Positions 12,291 to 23,126 of a stretch of 64,000 bases of DNA are shown piece by piece. This DNA is from Eulemur rufifrons (lineage: Eukaryota > Chordata > Mammalia > Primates > Lemuridae). The stretch spans positions 87,059,114 to 87,123,113 of the forward strand of contig NC_090984.1 in assembly GCF_041146395.1 (NCBI RefSeq), read 5' to 3'. The notes beneath the pieces were generated by a model that saw only the letters and a program-made list of their open reading frames with translations, did no database searches and was not told the DNA's origin. Every line of letters starts with the position of its first letter. Position 1 is the stretch's first letter. Made by a program: the position numbers and the translations under genes.

Positions 12291-14937
12291 GGAAAATCCA
12301 CGTGTCCTGGGAAGCATTCCTAGGCCTGTTTAGGTACATGGCTAAATACATCAACACAGGTGAAGGATTTGATGCCTTAAAACTGGAGTGGAAAATAGGT
12401 CTTTTCTGTTGCCCCTGCACTAAAGGATGGGTAGCAGCTGCATAGACCACTGTCTTAGTAAGGATTCTGAGGCCCTGGGGCTGGGCTCCGCTGGAAAGAA
12501 GATCAAGATTCATTGACAATGTCTGCCATAAGCAAACCAGGGGACAATGGCAGTGATTGCTTGGGATACTTGACATCTTTAGACATGATTCCTCTTTCAG
12601 ATAATTACAACATAAGAAATTTGGGCAACTGAGTGAAGCTATTGCAGAGGAGATCCCTTCACTGCGAGGAAAGTAGAAGTACATGATCTTAGAGGTTCCT
12701 TCCAACCCTGAGAGTTGTTTTTCAAGCCCTCTCGGAATCAGCAGGGGAGATGTTTTGGGGGGATGGGAACAGAAAGGAAGTTTCAGAGACCCTCAAAAGT
12801 CACAACGCAACTGCTTCCTTCATTGACTTGGCCCACAGGCCATCCAAATAGAACACCATGATTATTGATGTATCACTCAGTCCATCATCCCAGAAGAAAA
12901 GTAGATAAAAGAAATTTCACACAACAGTTCTGAAGAAGCAATTTGCTTGTCAAGATTATGCCTGGAGTCTCCCTATTAAATTGCAAGTGTTCCTATCTAT
13001 CAGGTTTCATGGCCTCCTGACTGCATAGTAATCATCCTGTACACTTGACCCAACCTGAGAGTTTCTGAAAGTAAAATACAGAGCCCTCCAGCATCATTCA
13101 AATTATTCACATGTCAATAATATTCTTACCACTCTAGTCAGCATCAAGTTACTCAATTGAGTATAAATTTTCCCCCACTATATGCAGTCAAAGGTTAATT
13201 TTTTCAAAGGAAACTGTCAAAAGCTGACATCCTGTTTAGTTTGCAAGGCAGTAGTAACACTAAACATACCAATGTGCTCCTCTCACTAAGCTTTCATGTC
13301 ATGGTAGAATCAACACGTGTTTGGGTTCAGAGCAAAGCTGGCCTGTGGCAGCTTGCATGGGAAGCAGAGCTCACCCCAGCAGGTAAAAAATAACAAACAA
13401 GTGTGGCTTGAAATAATTAGTACCCATGCAGAGCAATCCATGCAGGGTGTTTTCCTAGATTAGTTGCTTGAAGCTTTCTTTCAGATAAAGAAATAGGCTG
13501 ATGGGCAGGAAGAGAAGGCTTGAGATACAGATTGAGGAGGAAGCTGGAATTTTCAGAAATATTATAAAGTGGGGCTAAGAAAAGCAAAAGTTAGCTTCAA
13601 GGTCCCAGGCACACTGAAAGGTCATATGAAGTAAAAAAAAAAAAAAAAAAAATCCTCTGAATAACTAAAATGTTTCCTCCATCTGAGCATCTTTTAGTGG
13701 TCCAAACATCTATCTCCATCGAATATTGTTTTATTTTCCAGTGTTCTCCAATTGGGAAAGCTTGCTGTGGTCTTCCTTTCTAAAGCCAGTGTTTATTTTG
13801 GTTCAAGGATAAACAAAATTTTGGCAAAAATTTTCCCAGACCAGGAGCTCTTGGGGGATTTTAGCTTTTGCCCATTAAGCTTACTTGCCAGAAAGATTTG
13901 GATGGGTGGGATGCCCAAAGCAGCCAAAAATATTTTTGTCTCACAAGAGGTTTTAACCAAGAGCTGTCAGGCCAAAACACATTCAAAATTCAAACATGGA
14001 GTACAAGCATATCTGGAGAATTATAATAATCCACATATGTCTCAAATTTATAGAAGATACTTATTGTAAAGGCAATGTTGCAAGTTATTTCAGGTTCCCC
14101 CAAAACAACATCTCAAGGCTCCCCCCACTCCCGTTTTTTTTTTTTTTTTGCTTTTTTTATTTACAAAATAGGCAAGCATTGTTCTTTCGTGCATGCCAAC
14201 CTAGATTTATTTATGACTATGCTGAAAATTGTTTTCTTTGCTTTCAAACATACTTATCATATAGAAACAGAATTAATCTAGGTCTCTCTTTTCATTTAAT
14301 ACAGCTTGGGAGCCCTGATACCCATTCAATTAATTAATAGTGGAAGAAGAGTCCAAATAGCAGACATTTCTAAAAGCTCTTCAGCGTGATGAGCAGAGGA
14401 AGATAAGCATTTCATTAGTGCAATGACCACTTGCATCTAATTCTTTGATGTGCCCTAGATAAACAACTCTAAATGTAATTACAAGGGCATACTTGGGAGA
14501 TAGTTTCCAGCTGTCATAAATAGAAATGGCTCTTATGGGGTTTTTAAAAGTCTAATAACTTAATACAAATAGATTCCTACTGAATTGACTGCTCTTTCAC
14601 ATATGAAAATATTTAAAAGTCAATTAGCAACAATTATTTGTCAGATAAATTTCATGAACTACTCTACTGCCCAAAGGTTTAAGTATCCAGAATTTCATGT
14701 ACCCAAACTTGCTCTTGTGAAATTCCTTCTATGCTAACAGAAAATTTCACAAAATATGTACAAATGGGGAACATTTAAACTCATTCTCCATTCCAATCCA
14801 TTTGATGCTTGGTTCACTTGCCTCTCCCGACAGGAGTTTCTAGGTTCGAACACCACCAATAGTGAGCAGAAAGACACATCTCCTAAGATAACTTGTTCTC
14901 TTTTGGAGAGTTATAACTTAAAAAAAATTTTTTTTTA
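12291..14937. other. Mostly unique DNA with homopolymer runs
   Basis: No gene recognised. Poly(A) at about 13633-13652 and poly(T) near 14133-14149 may be tails of undetected retroelements. Two open frames (minus 12217-12705, 162 codons; plus 13752-14069, 105 codons) show no domain, repeat or signal features and are probably chance. Confidence 0.5.
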
Positions 14938-14939
14938 TA

Positions 14940-15056
14940 CAATTGTCCCTCAGTATCCATGGGTTATTATTTTTTATTGATCTTTTTTCGAATATTTTCA
15001 ATTTGCAGTTGGTTGAAGCCATGGATGCTGAACCTGCAGGTAGGGAGAGCTGACTG
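14940..15056. mobile_element. Tigger/pogo-like MITE, internally deleted
   Basis: Ends 'caattgtccctcagtatcca' and 'ggtagggagagctgactg' are imperfect inverted repeats flanked by TA on both sides (14938-14939, 15057-15058). The inner 'cgaatattttcaatttgcag' and 'ttggttgaagcc' match the family also present at 6645. Most of the middle is missing. Confidence 0.85.
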
Positions 15057-15060
15057 TACG

Positions 15061-15340
15061 TTAGTTTCCTAGGGCTGCTGTGACAAAGTACCACAAACTG
15101 GGTGGCTTAAAATAGCAGCAATTTATTGTCTTACAGTTCAGGATGCTAGACGTCCAAAATCAAAGTGTCGGCAGGGCCATGCCCCCCGGTACTCTGGGTA
15201 GAATCCTTCCTTGACATTTCCTCACCTCTGGTGGAGACTGTCAACCCTCATTGCTCCTTCACTTGCTGCTGCATCATTCCAGTCCCTGCCTCCATCATCA
15301 CACGGCTGTCTTCACATGGTCTCTCTCTGTGCAGAACCAG
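15061..15340 (-). mobile_element. MLT1 LTR (MaLR), partial
   Basis: The plus strand begins 'ttagtttcctagggctgctg' then 'caaactgggtggcttaaaat' and 'gtcggcagggccatg', the reverse complement of the MLT1 LTR 3' half. It begins four bases after the Tigger TA and ends at another DNA-transposon piece. Confidence 0.85.
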
Positions 15341-15362
15341 TGGATACGGAGGAGAGCTATAA

Positions 15363-15428
15363 GGTTTTCAACTGTATGGGGCGGGGGAGGGTCGGTGCCC
15401 CAAACTTCCATGTTGTTCAAGGGTCAGA
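15363..15428. mobile_element. Tigger-type terminal fragment
   Basis: 'ggtcggtgccccaaacttcc' followed by 'atgttgttcaagggtcag' matches the end of a second Tigger-like MITE type (consensus region with GGCGCCCC and GTTGTTCAAGGGTCA). Only about 65 bases remain. Confidence 0.7.
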
Positions 15429-15429
15429 A

Positions 15430-16362
15430 CGTTGACCAGAATGTTGATAGAAATGTGGACATTAAAGGCTATTCCAGTGATGTCTCAGAAATGAAAAATG
15501 GGTTATTGGAAACTGGAGGAAAGATGATGATTGTTATAAAGTGGCAAAGAATTTGGCTGAATTGTGTTCTAGTGTTTTGTGGAAGGTAGAACTTGTGAGT
15601 GATTAAATTGATTTTTTAACTAAGGCAATGTCAAAGCAAAGTGTTACAGGAGCAACTTGGTTTCTTCTTACCACTTATAGTAAAACGTAAAAGAAGAGAA
15701 AAAAATTGAAGGAACTGTTAAGGAAAAAGGAATCAGAACTTGAAGATTTGGAAGATTCTCAGCCTATCTATACTGCAAAAAATGAAGAAGTGTGTTCTGA
15801 AAAGAACATTAAGGATGTGGCTGAACAACCCTTTGATAAGGAAATTAGTATGGGTATGAACCACAGATTTAATCTGTTATCTCAGAAGCCAGAAATATAG
15901 ATGGGCTAATACTGGCAGAAACACTGCCAGCTAGCACTCAATGGGATGGAGAAAAGTGGGATGGAATAAAGGAAGGCTGTTGGACTTCTGGGATTCTACA
16001 AGATGTGACAATAGAGCTATTTGGCCACAAACATGCTTTAACCCTCAAGAAAAGAGAAGAATGACCCTAAAGTGATACAGAGATCACCAAGGCTGCCACT
16101 CCCACCACAGGCCCAGGGGGCAAGGCTGCTTCCTCCATGGTTTCAGGTGTGAAGCCCCTTCCTCAGTTTCAGCAGCCCAGGTGGCCCTCACAGAGAGGCG
16201 GGGATAGGAGCAGGGCTGCTGCCTAGGGCTGTGGGGGTCCTGGAAGGCAGAGTATCCGGCCAAATGAGCCTGAATATCTAATGGAATTTGACTTGCTAGG
16301 TTTGGAACTTGCTTGGGACCTGTTACCCCTTTCTTCTTGTCAATGCACACATCATTCCACAT
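15430..16362 (+). mobile_element. MaLR (MLT1/THE1-type) internal sequence
   Basis: Landmarks in consensus order: 'ggcaaagaatttggctgaat', 'ggaaggtagaacttgtgagt', 'gcaaagtgttacaggagcaa', 'gaacttgaagatttggaaga', then near 16290 'gacttgctaggtttggaact' and 'gggacctgttacccctttc'. These MaLR interiors hold no intact genes; the 64-codon frame at 15706-15900 is part of it. It runs opposite to the neighbouring MLT1 LTR, so the two may not be one insertion. Confidence 0.75.
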
Positions 16363-16384
16363 TATAACTGCCTATCTTTGCCTT

Positions 16385-16510
16385 CCATGTTGAACTATCA
16401 ATGCCAAGAGAATTGGGACCTTACTCGTCCTGCTCACCTATGGATCTCCGGTGCTCTGCTCATGAATGCTGCACAGTAAATATTTACAGGAAAAAAATAA
16501 ATTAATGAAG
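16385..16510 (+). mobile_element. L2 LINE 3' end
   Basis: Pattern 'tgaactatcaatgccaagag…ggaccttactcgtcctgctc…gctgcacagtaaatattta' ending in a TTAATGAAGG-like tail matches the L2 3' terminus. Confidence 0.65.
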
Positions 16511-17108
16511 GAGGATGGAGGGAACAGGAGAGGAAAGGAACCTTAAGAGGGAAGAAGGGAGGGAGATAAACAACAAAGGGTCACTGGGAATTTTGTCCAG
16601 GAGGTAGGTCACTAGTGTAGAAAAAGCAAGGGAAAGAATGACAGAAAACAGCAGTCAGTGCATAATTCATCCAGGCTGGGGACTTGAACTTGCTGCAGAC
16701 AGCTACCTGTTCTTTTACACTCACCTCAATATTATGAATTTTAGCTCATTATTGCCAGTGTTTGATCTCACTTTTTAATCTGATTGTGATCATATTCCTT
16801 GATCCTGAGTAGATCAGGATCTAGGAACACATGTGGTATGTGGCATGTGGCATGATGACTAATGATGCAACGCAGGAGATAAGCTCTGGCATCCAGGAGA
16901 AGAGTCACATAGGAGTGCAGAGGTGGGAAAGGTCCTCTACTCAATGTTGGAGAGGTCAGGGGAGTCTCCACAAAGGAGGGTGCAAGATATAGCCCAAGAA
17001 AAGGTAACGAGAAAGAGTGTGCAAAGATGAGAAAACAGGGACTTCAGCTGTCAGCCTCATAGAGGATGACACCCAATAACACCTTGATGATTATGAAAAT
17101 AAAATAAA
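16511..17108. other. Unique DNA, purine-rich
   Basis: Contains GA-rich stretches at 16506-16570. No gene or repeat family recognised. Confidence 0.45.
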
Positions 17109-17109
17109 A

Positions 17110-17370
17110 TTAATAATGGCTAACATTGGACACTTACTTTGAGCCAGGAATTATGCTATGTGTTTAATAATATATTAATTTATATTAATATGTAACTAAA
17201 ACTATATATGCACATGTATAATGTATATATAATAGTAGTTGTGTATACTAATAACACAACTATTATTATGACCATTTTACAAGAAGGATTCATGTCACAG
17301 AGGTGAGGTAATTTGCCCAAGAGCACTTGGTGGATTGATGGCAGAGCCAGGATGCGGAGCCAGGTAGTCT
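17110..17370 (-). mobile_element. MIR SINE with AT-rich insertion
   Basis: The flanking parts match reverse-complement MIR ('ttactttgagccaggaatta' and 'gaggtaatttgcccaagagc' then 'ggcagagccaggatgcg'). Between them, about 17160-17260 is an AT-rich expansion with TA/ATA steps absent from the consensus. Confidence 0.8.
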
Positions 17371-18293
17371 GGCAGGCAAAGGAGTACATAGATTGACTTG
17401 GAAGAGTGTATATTCTGAAGCCAGATATGCCACAATACCAAAAACCCGGAAACTTCAAGGGCTTGGAGATTATATCAGGAAACTGGGAAAAGCAGGAAAA
17501 GTTGCTCCCATAAAATAAGGATAAGAGGCGGGTAAGATGAACATTTACTGAGTGTCCACCTGACCTTAAATCCCACATTCCTTCCTCTAAACTCTGACAG
17601 AGACAGAGACAGAACTGCTCAGTCAAATGCCCCTCCTTCTCTCTAGGTTAAGAGAATTTTTCAATTGCATGCCTGTCTGTCTAGAGAGAGAAAGTAACAC
17701 AATGAAGGTGACATCCAATTGTGAAGACGCCTGGAGGCATTGCCCCACCTCCCCACCCCGCAAAGCCAGCACTGCCTGGGATGTGTGCAATGAGAGGTTT
17801 TAAGGACCAAGCTTCTTTTTCCCTTGAATCCCTTTGGGTGGTCATAGCACACAGCACCGTCCTATGCACAAGGTCCTCCTCCCTTCTCATTTAATCAATT
17901 CATGAATGCAACCAGACAGATATGTTCTTACATATCTGTACAGTGTCAACCTTTTGGGTGGGATTCATCTTCAAAAATGGTAAGGCTTGTGGAATAGTGA
18001 CATGGAGTTTGGTTAAGCCTGAGTAGGGGTCTGAATTGGATGCTGTGATGTGCCAGCCCAGATCCTCCTTCAGTGCTGAAGAGCCTCTTCTCCCCGCTGC
18101 TGGAAGTGCTGTTGGTACACTGCCCTTGGCTATGAGTCTTTCTGGAAAAATCCTTGCTGAAGAGAGTTTCTTCACACAGGGCAACATTCTACCAAATGAC
18201 TGATGATTGTGTGGTTCATTGGTCCTGCCCCAACTAAGGACAACTCTGGAGGACCATCCTCACTTTAGAAGGCTCCATCTCCCTCCTCTGGGG
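17371..18293. other. Unique DNA, nothing recognised
   Basis: No repeat family or exon is recognised. Minus-strand frames of 63-148 codons lie here but lack any family features. Confidence 0.45.
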
Positions 18294-18695
18294 TGTCTGG
18301 GCTCTCTGGCCTTTCCTCGGGCCCTGGCATGGCCAGTGCTGTGCCACAGGCTCCAGCCACCACTGCAGATTTACTGGGTGACCTCAGTGCCCTACCTGTG
18401 AACATGCTGGGAGATCACCTGTGATGGGAGAGACTCAGGGTGGTGTTCAAGTAGAAATCCAAGTCTCAACATACACATTTCATAGTGTAAGTAGACCCTA
18501 CTCTGTGGATTTTCCAGCTCCACAGACCTAATGCATTAATTTCCTAGGGCTGCTGTATACGTGACCACGAACTGGATGGCATAAAACAACTGAAACTTAT
18601 TCCTTCACAGCTCTGGAGGTCAGAGTCTGAAATCAAGGTGGCAGCAGGGCAGTGCTGTCTTTAAAGGCTCTAAGAGAGATTTTGTTTCTTGCCTC
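18294..18695 (+). repeat. Left arm of a 0.4-kb inverted repeat
   Basis: By eye this arm aligns over its full length with the reverse complement of 19657-20054. Long exact blocks include 'ctccagccaccactgcagat', 'ggtgacctcag', 'gtggattttccag', 'cagacctaatgcatta' and 'cagctctggaggtcagagtc'. The arm spans the edge of an MLT1 LTR (from 18533) and about 240 bases of non-LTR flank, so the shared unit is larger than the LTR. The spacer is 961 bases. Confidence 0.88.
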
Positions 18696-18710
18696 TGCCT
18701 CCTTGAAGGC
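18533..18710 (-). mobile_element. MLT1 LTR fragment
   Basis: 'atgcattaatttcctagggc' then 'tgaaacttattccttcacag' is the reverse complement of an MLT1 3' end. It diverges from the partner copy after about 18695. Confidence 0.8.
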
Positions 18711-19074
18711 CAGCTGAGACCTTGATGGAGACAGTTTCACAGCCCAACTTCTCCCTCTGCCCAGGCCCAGCCCTTCCCCTTGCACAGTTGTTGATCCCAA
18801 GAACACTCCTAAATAAACACACTGTGTGTTCAGCTCCATGTCAGAATCTGCTCCCTGGGGAACCCACTTGTCACAGAACCTGATCAGATCACCTTTAGGG
18901 AAAGGAACCTATGTTCTATTCCTCCTGCCTGGAAAAAGTAGCAGACCTTTCAAGTGTGTTTCAGAAGAAATATGTGAGAACTGGGGGAAATCTAAGTGCT
19001 GGCTTAACCCATTAGAAATATATCTTACTTTCCTTTTTCCCCATATCTCTGGTTCTGATACCTTTCTATTCTAC
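18711..19074. other. Spacer of the inverted repeat
   Basis: Unique-looking sequence between the arms. No gene recognised. Confidence 0.45.
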
Positions 19075-19180
19075 TGAATTGTGAGTTGCCAAAGGGAAAG
19101 ACCATCTCTTAGACATCTTTGTGGAACCCACGGTGTCTGGCAGAGGTCATAAGTGCTTATTCCAGACGTAGTACCTTTAT
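19075..19180 (+). mobile_element. L2 LINE 3' fragment
   Basis: 'tgaattgtgagttgccaaag' and 'ggtgtctggcagaggtcata' follow the L2 3' consensus order (gene-less terminal region). Confidence 0.55.
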
Positions 19181-19342
19181 GTCCTCTCACCTCACTAAAT
19201 TCCAAAGCCATTCATATCTTATTTGTGCCACTTTCCAACAGTTTCTCATAAATAAATTACAAGTTAAGGTGATTTGGAGGTGAATCTTTATGTCTTTAGA
19301 CTTTCCATGCTACCAGCTTAGAATTCTTGGGACAGAGATTAG

Positions 19343-19821
19343 ATGTAGTGAGTTGAACAATGGCCCTAAGCAGATATGTCCATGTTGCATCCCTGGAACC
19401 TGTGAGTCTTACCTTATTTGGAAGGTAACATTTGACAAAGGGATCTTTGCAGGTATAATTAAGTTAAAGATCTTGAGATGAGGTCATCCTAGATTACTAG
19501 GGTGTGCCCTAAATTCAATAAGTATCCTTATAAGAAATGGAAGAGGAGAAGACACAGAGAGACGGAAGAGAAGGAGATGACACATGACCATGGCAGCAGA
19601 GGTCGAAGTGATATAGCTGTAAGCCAAGGAATGCCTGGAGCTACCAGAAGCTGGAAGAGGCAAGGAACAGAATCTTCCTTAGAGCTTTTAAAGAAAGCAC
19701 TGCCGGGCTGCCACCTTGATTTCAGACTCTGACCTCCAGAGCTGTGAAAGAATAAGTTTCTGTTGTTTTATGCCTTCCAGCTTGTGGTCGCGTATACAAC
19801 AGCCCTAAGAAACTAATGCAT
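19343..19821 (+). mobile_element. MLT1 LTR, near full length
   Basis: It begins 'tgtagtgagttgaacaatgg', passes 'gaacctgtgagtcttacctt', 'aagatcttgagatgaggtca', 'tccttataagaaatggaaga' and ends 'gccctaagaaactaatgca'. At about 479 bases it is close to family length. It points opposite to the MLT1 fragment at 18533. Confidence 0.88.
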
Positions 19822-20054
19822 TAGGTCTGGGGAACTGGAAAATCCACAAGATAGACTCTACTTATACCGTTGGGACTTGGATTTCTACTCCAACAACTCC
19901 CAGATGCTACCTGAGTCTGCCCCATTGTAGATGACCTCTGCAGCATATTCACAGGTAGGGCGCTGAGGTCACCCTGTAAATCTGCAGTGGTGGCTGGAGG
20001 CTGTGGCACAGCATGGCCAGGCAGGGCCTGAAGAAAGGCCAGAGAGCCCAGACA
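19657..20054 (-). repeat. Right arm of the 0.4-kb inverted repeat
   Basis: Reverse-complement partner of 18294-18695. The arm covers the last ~165 bases of the MLT1 LTR and about 230 bases beyond it. By-eye identity is roughly 80-85 percent with a few small gaps, so the duplication is old. Confidence 0.88.
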
Positions 20055-20164
20055 GAGCTTCACGTGAGCAACTTTCCCATCACTTAACAAAGATTTCCTT
20101 AAATTAATAACCCAACTGCTCAAAAAACTCTCAAGAAAAGACAGTATTATTAGATAATGAATCA

Positions 20165-20320
20165 CAGGATTTGTTGGAGTAGAGAGGAAATTTTAGCAAT
20201 CATAGATGAACTCTCATTTCAGGTGAGACAACCAAGGCAGCAATGTTTTGATGGCCTAAAGCCATTTGTGTAGTTGGAGGTAGACCCTGAAGTAGAATTG
20301 AGGACATATTTTCACCATGC
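20165..20320 (-). mobile_element. MIR-like SINE fragment
   Basis: 'ttttagcaatcatagatgaa', 'ctctcatttcaggtgagaca' and 'gtagaccctgaagtagaatt' follow the order of a reverse CORE-SINE/MIR-related element, strongly decayed. Confidence 0.4.
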
Positions 20321-21270
20321 CATACTAATGTGCATTCTTGGAACATCTTTCTTTTCAGTTATTTTAACATTTTTAAATTACCAAAGAAATTGCTTATCTG
20401 TGTATCTCAAATGAGCTATATAAAAGTCAAGTGTTAGTCCTAATTTTTAAAATAGCTGTGTTTTGGACAGATATTTAGAATTCCAAACCAGTTTGCATCC
20501 TGGTGACATTCAGCTAGATGGAAATAGAAGCAAACAAACAAAAGGAAGGCTTAGAGAACTGACCTCCCAGCTGCATGGAAAAATGGCTTTGAGGCGGTTC
20601 ACCCCAGCTAGGAAGAGCCGCAGTGAAACAGCGTGTCTACACCGTACACATACATATTCAGACGCTTTGTCAAAAAAGCCCAGTGCTGGAGCATTTCAAT
20701 TAACAAAGTAGGATGGTTTACCTGATAAAATGCTCCCTGTGTGAGTGTAATTACATATTTATACCCCACAGAGATTTTTTAATTTCTGTTTGGTTTGTTT
20801 GCCTTGAAAGTGTTTGTCACTGGGAGTGTTCTTGATGTGCAATTTTAAAGCAGTGTTGGCCAACTGTGTAGCTTGTTTTCATTTTAGATTCATTACAATT
20901 TGAAGATGATGCTTTTCCCCCTGTATACACACAATATTGATACCTCCACGAGAAGACAATGCATCAAGGAACAGGAAAAGCATTAAAGGAATACTGTTAA
21001 GTACCTGTCTTTTGGTTCTCCCTAGTTGTTTTCTCTTGTTTAACCCACCAGAGGTTACTAATTGAACCTGACACACTTGAACATGTGTTTTCTTTCTTTG
21101 CGCATTTGCTTGTTTCCCATCTTCTGCCCATCAAGCTTTTCCTTCACTCCACCCACCCCACATCAATATAGCAGATAAAGCTGGAGTAACAGAGGTCCTT
21201 TCTGTGGCTCTCCACCCCTCCTTCCATGATGACACACAAACATTTGTATACAGGTGGCTGATTAATTGGA
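20321..21270. other. Unique DNA, nothing recognised
   Basis: No gene or repeat recognised; AT-rich in its first part. Confidence 0.45.
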
Positions 21271-21274
21271 GCTG

Positions 21275-21440
21275 CTTTCATTCCATCAACAAGCATCAGA
21301 GCTCCTGCTATGTCCTGGGTACTACAGTTCAGCTTTGGATATATAGAGCTAAGTTGTGGTCCCTGATCTCATGGAGCTTGTGTGCTAGCAGAGAAGCCAG
21401 GCATGGAGAGAAGCAATTAGAACCTAGCATGGCAAGTGCC
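21275..21440 (-). mobile_element. L2 LINE 3' end
   Basis: Reverse complement of the L2 terminus: 'ccatcaacaagcatcagagc', 'tgctatgtcctgggtactac', 'ctgatctcatggagcttgtg'. It is truncated and diverged. Confidence 0.65.
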
Positions 21441-22116
21441 GGAACTGAGTTGTACTAAGGTCTGGTGGTGGCACCGCAGAGGTGGAAATCAATTCTGCTC
21501 CAGGCAGGCTTCATGGGGGAAGATGCGGCTCTGGAGGTGGATCTTAAAGAGATTACCTCACAGACGTGAGAGCTCACCAATTGCTCAGTCCAGAGTTAAA
21601 GCCCTGAATAAAACCACAGTAAATGCTAAGGTTTAAAAACCTGTCGATACACAGGTCCAGCTACATAACATGAAGCCAAGTGCGATGGCCGCTCTTCTCC
21701 TTCCTCACTGGGTTACACAATTTTTTTTCATGTCAGATGATCAGGTCTTAGTTGATCTTTCCCATTGTTCTGCCTCCAACTCCACCCCAGGCCAATCCAT
21801 TCTTCACAAATACCACTCAGATCATGTTTTGTCACGATCAGAGTCCTTCACCAGGGTTGCCTAGAGAACAAACCCTCCAGACAGGCCTCCTTCCTCTCTA
21901 CCCCATGCTCTGGGCACCAGATGACCTAGAGGCCCCTATTTTAACCTTCTGTGCTTTCCACAGCCATTTGTATCCAAATGTCCTTCCTGCTTCTTCCCTC
22001 AGTGAAATATTTCTCAACTGCTTGCTCTTTGGTGTGCCTGCCACCCCCATTCCTCCAAAGCAGACTTGCTGGGTTCTTCCTTCCAGCCACCACGGTACCC
22101 TGTATGCAGTCATACT
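21441..22116. other. Unique DNA, nothing recognised
   Basis: Overlapping frames on both strands (up to 139 codons, 21752-22171) run into the MLT1 LTR and carry no family features. They are judged chance. Confidence 0.45.
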
Positions 22117-22474
22117 TGTCTCAGCCAGTTCAGGTTGCTATAGCAAATATATCACAGACAGCGTGGCTTAAACAACAAACATTGATTTCTCACAATTCTG
22201 GGGGTTGGGAAGTCCAAGATCAAGGTGCCAGTAGATCTGGTGTCTGGTGATGGCTGGCTTCCTGGTTTTCAGATGGTCATCTCATTGTATTCTCACATGG
22301 CAAAGAGCAAAGAGAGGAGAAGCAAGCTCTTTCATATCTCTTGTCACTGTTTGTGAGGGCTCCCTCTTCATGACCTAATAACCTCCAAAAGGTCCCACCT
22401 CCAAATGCCATCACAATGGGGATTAGGCTTCAACATATGAATTTGGGAGGACACAAACATTCAGTCCCCAGCAA
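22117..22474 (-). mobile_element. MLT1 LTR, near full length
   Basis: 'ttcaggttgctatagcaaat', 'gtggcttaaacaacaaacat', 'gtccaagatcaaggtgccag', 'acctccaaatgccatcacaa' and 'ttcaacatatgaatttggga' give a clear reverse-complement MLT1 of the MLT1A/B type. Confidence 0.9.
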
Positions 22475-22534
22475 CACTCAAGCACTTAGTCCACTGTATT
22501 TAGAGCAATCATTTGTTCATATTGATGTCTGCTT

Positions 22535-22622
22535 GACTGCACACTCTTCAAAAACAGTGATTATGTGTTATTTATTTTTATATTCTCAGCATCTAACATG
22601 TTTGTTGAAATATAAAATTATG
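22535..22622 (+). mobile_element. L2 LINE 3' fragment
   Basis: 'ctgcacactcttcaaaaaca' followed by 'tcagcatctaacatgtttgt' and 'tgaaat' resembles the L2 end; short. Confidence 0.5.
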
Positions 22623-23060
22623 TCAATTCTGTTTTTAAAAGATCTCTGAATTTCCAACAGTCTATATTCATAGGATTAGCCACTTTTTTTCATGTCTAGA
22701 AGACTCACATCGAACAGGCCAGCCAACAGAAGCCCTTTCCGGGCTACTCTGAATATCAAGACCCTGAATTACTTACTTGCTAGGGAATCACCTTTAAGAA
22801 CAAAAATATTTATTGTTTTCCAATAATTGTGCCAGCCCACGGTAGAGGTGCACTCTCTGGGATCCAGTATCTAGAATCTGCCACTCACTGTCATTGGAAT
22901 CATAAGCAAATTACCTTCTGTTTTGTTGCCCCAGCTCCCCTAACTTTCCTGAACTGAATTTTAAACTTTTAATCTCCCTTCACAACACAGCAAACTCACC
23001 ATTGGATGCTCCAATAAGCTCATGCTGGATCCTTTGGAATTGAATCACGGATTTCATCAC
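22623..23060. other. Unique spacer
   Basis: No gene or repeat recognised. Confidence 0.45.
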
Positions 23061-23075
23061 TATTCATTGTACACT
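23061..23075. repeat. Target-site duplication of the U2 insert, left copy
   Basis: tattcattgtacact; the right copy at 23112-23126 differs at one base. Confidence 0.85.
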
Positions 23076-23109
23076 ATACTTGATCTTAGCCAAAAGGCCA
23101 AGAAGCCAT
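23076..23109 (-). pseudogene. RNU2 pseudogene: Truncated U2 snRNA retropseudogene
   Basis: The minus strand from 23109 reads 'ctt(c/t)ttggccttttggct' then 'aagatcaagtatagt', the first ~34-38 nucleotides of U2 snRNA with a few changes. The rest of the RNA is missing and there is no poly(A) tail. A 15-base direct repeat with one mismatch flanks it: tattcattgtacact (23061-23075) and tattcatggtacact (23112-23126). Truncated snRNA pseudogenes bounded by direct repeats are a known class of retroposed snRNA. It cannot be functional. Confidence 0.9.
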
Positions 23110-23126
23110 TTTATTCATGGTACACT

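Noticed and set aside
13752..14069. 105-codon plus-strand frame with basic C-terminal half
   Set aside because: No recognisable domain. A single frame of this length is expected by chance in 64 kb.
15706..15900. 64-codon Glu/Lys-rich frame that looks like a processed pseudogene
   Set aside because: The surrounding nucleotide sequence matches MaLR retroelement interior, which explains the frame.
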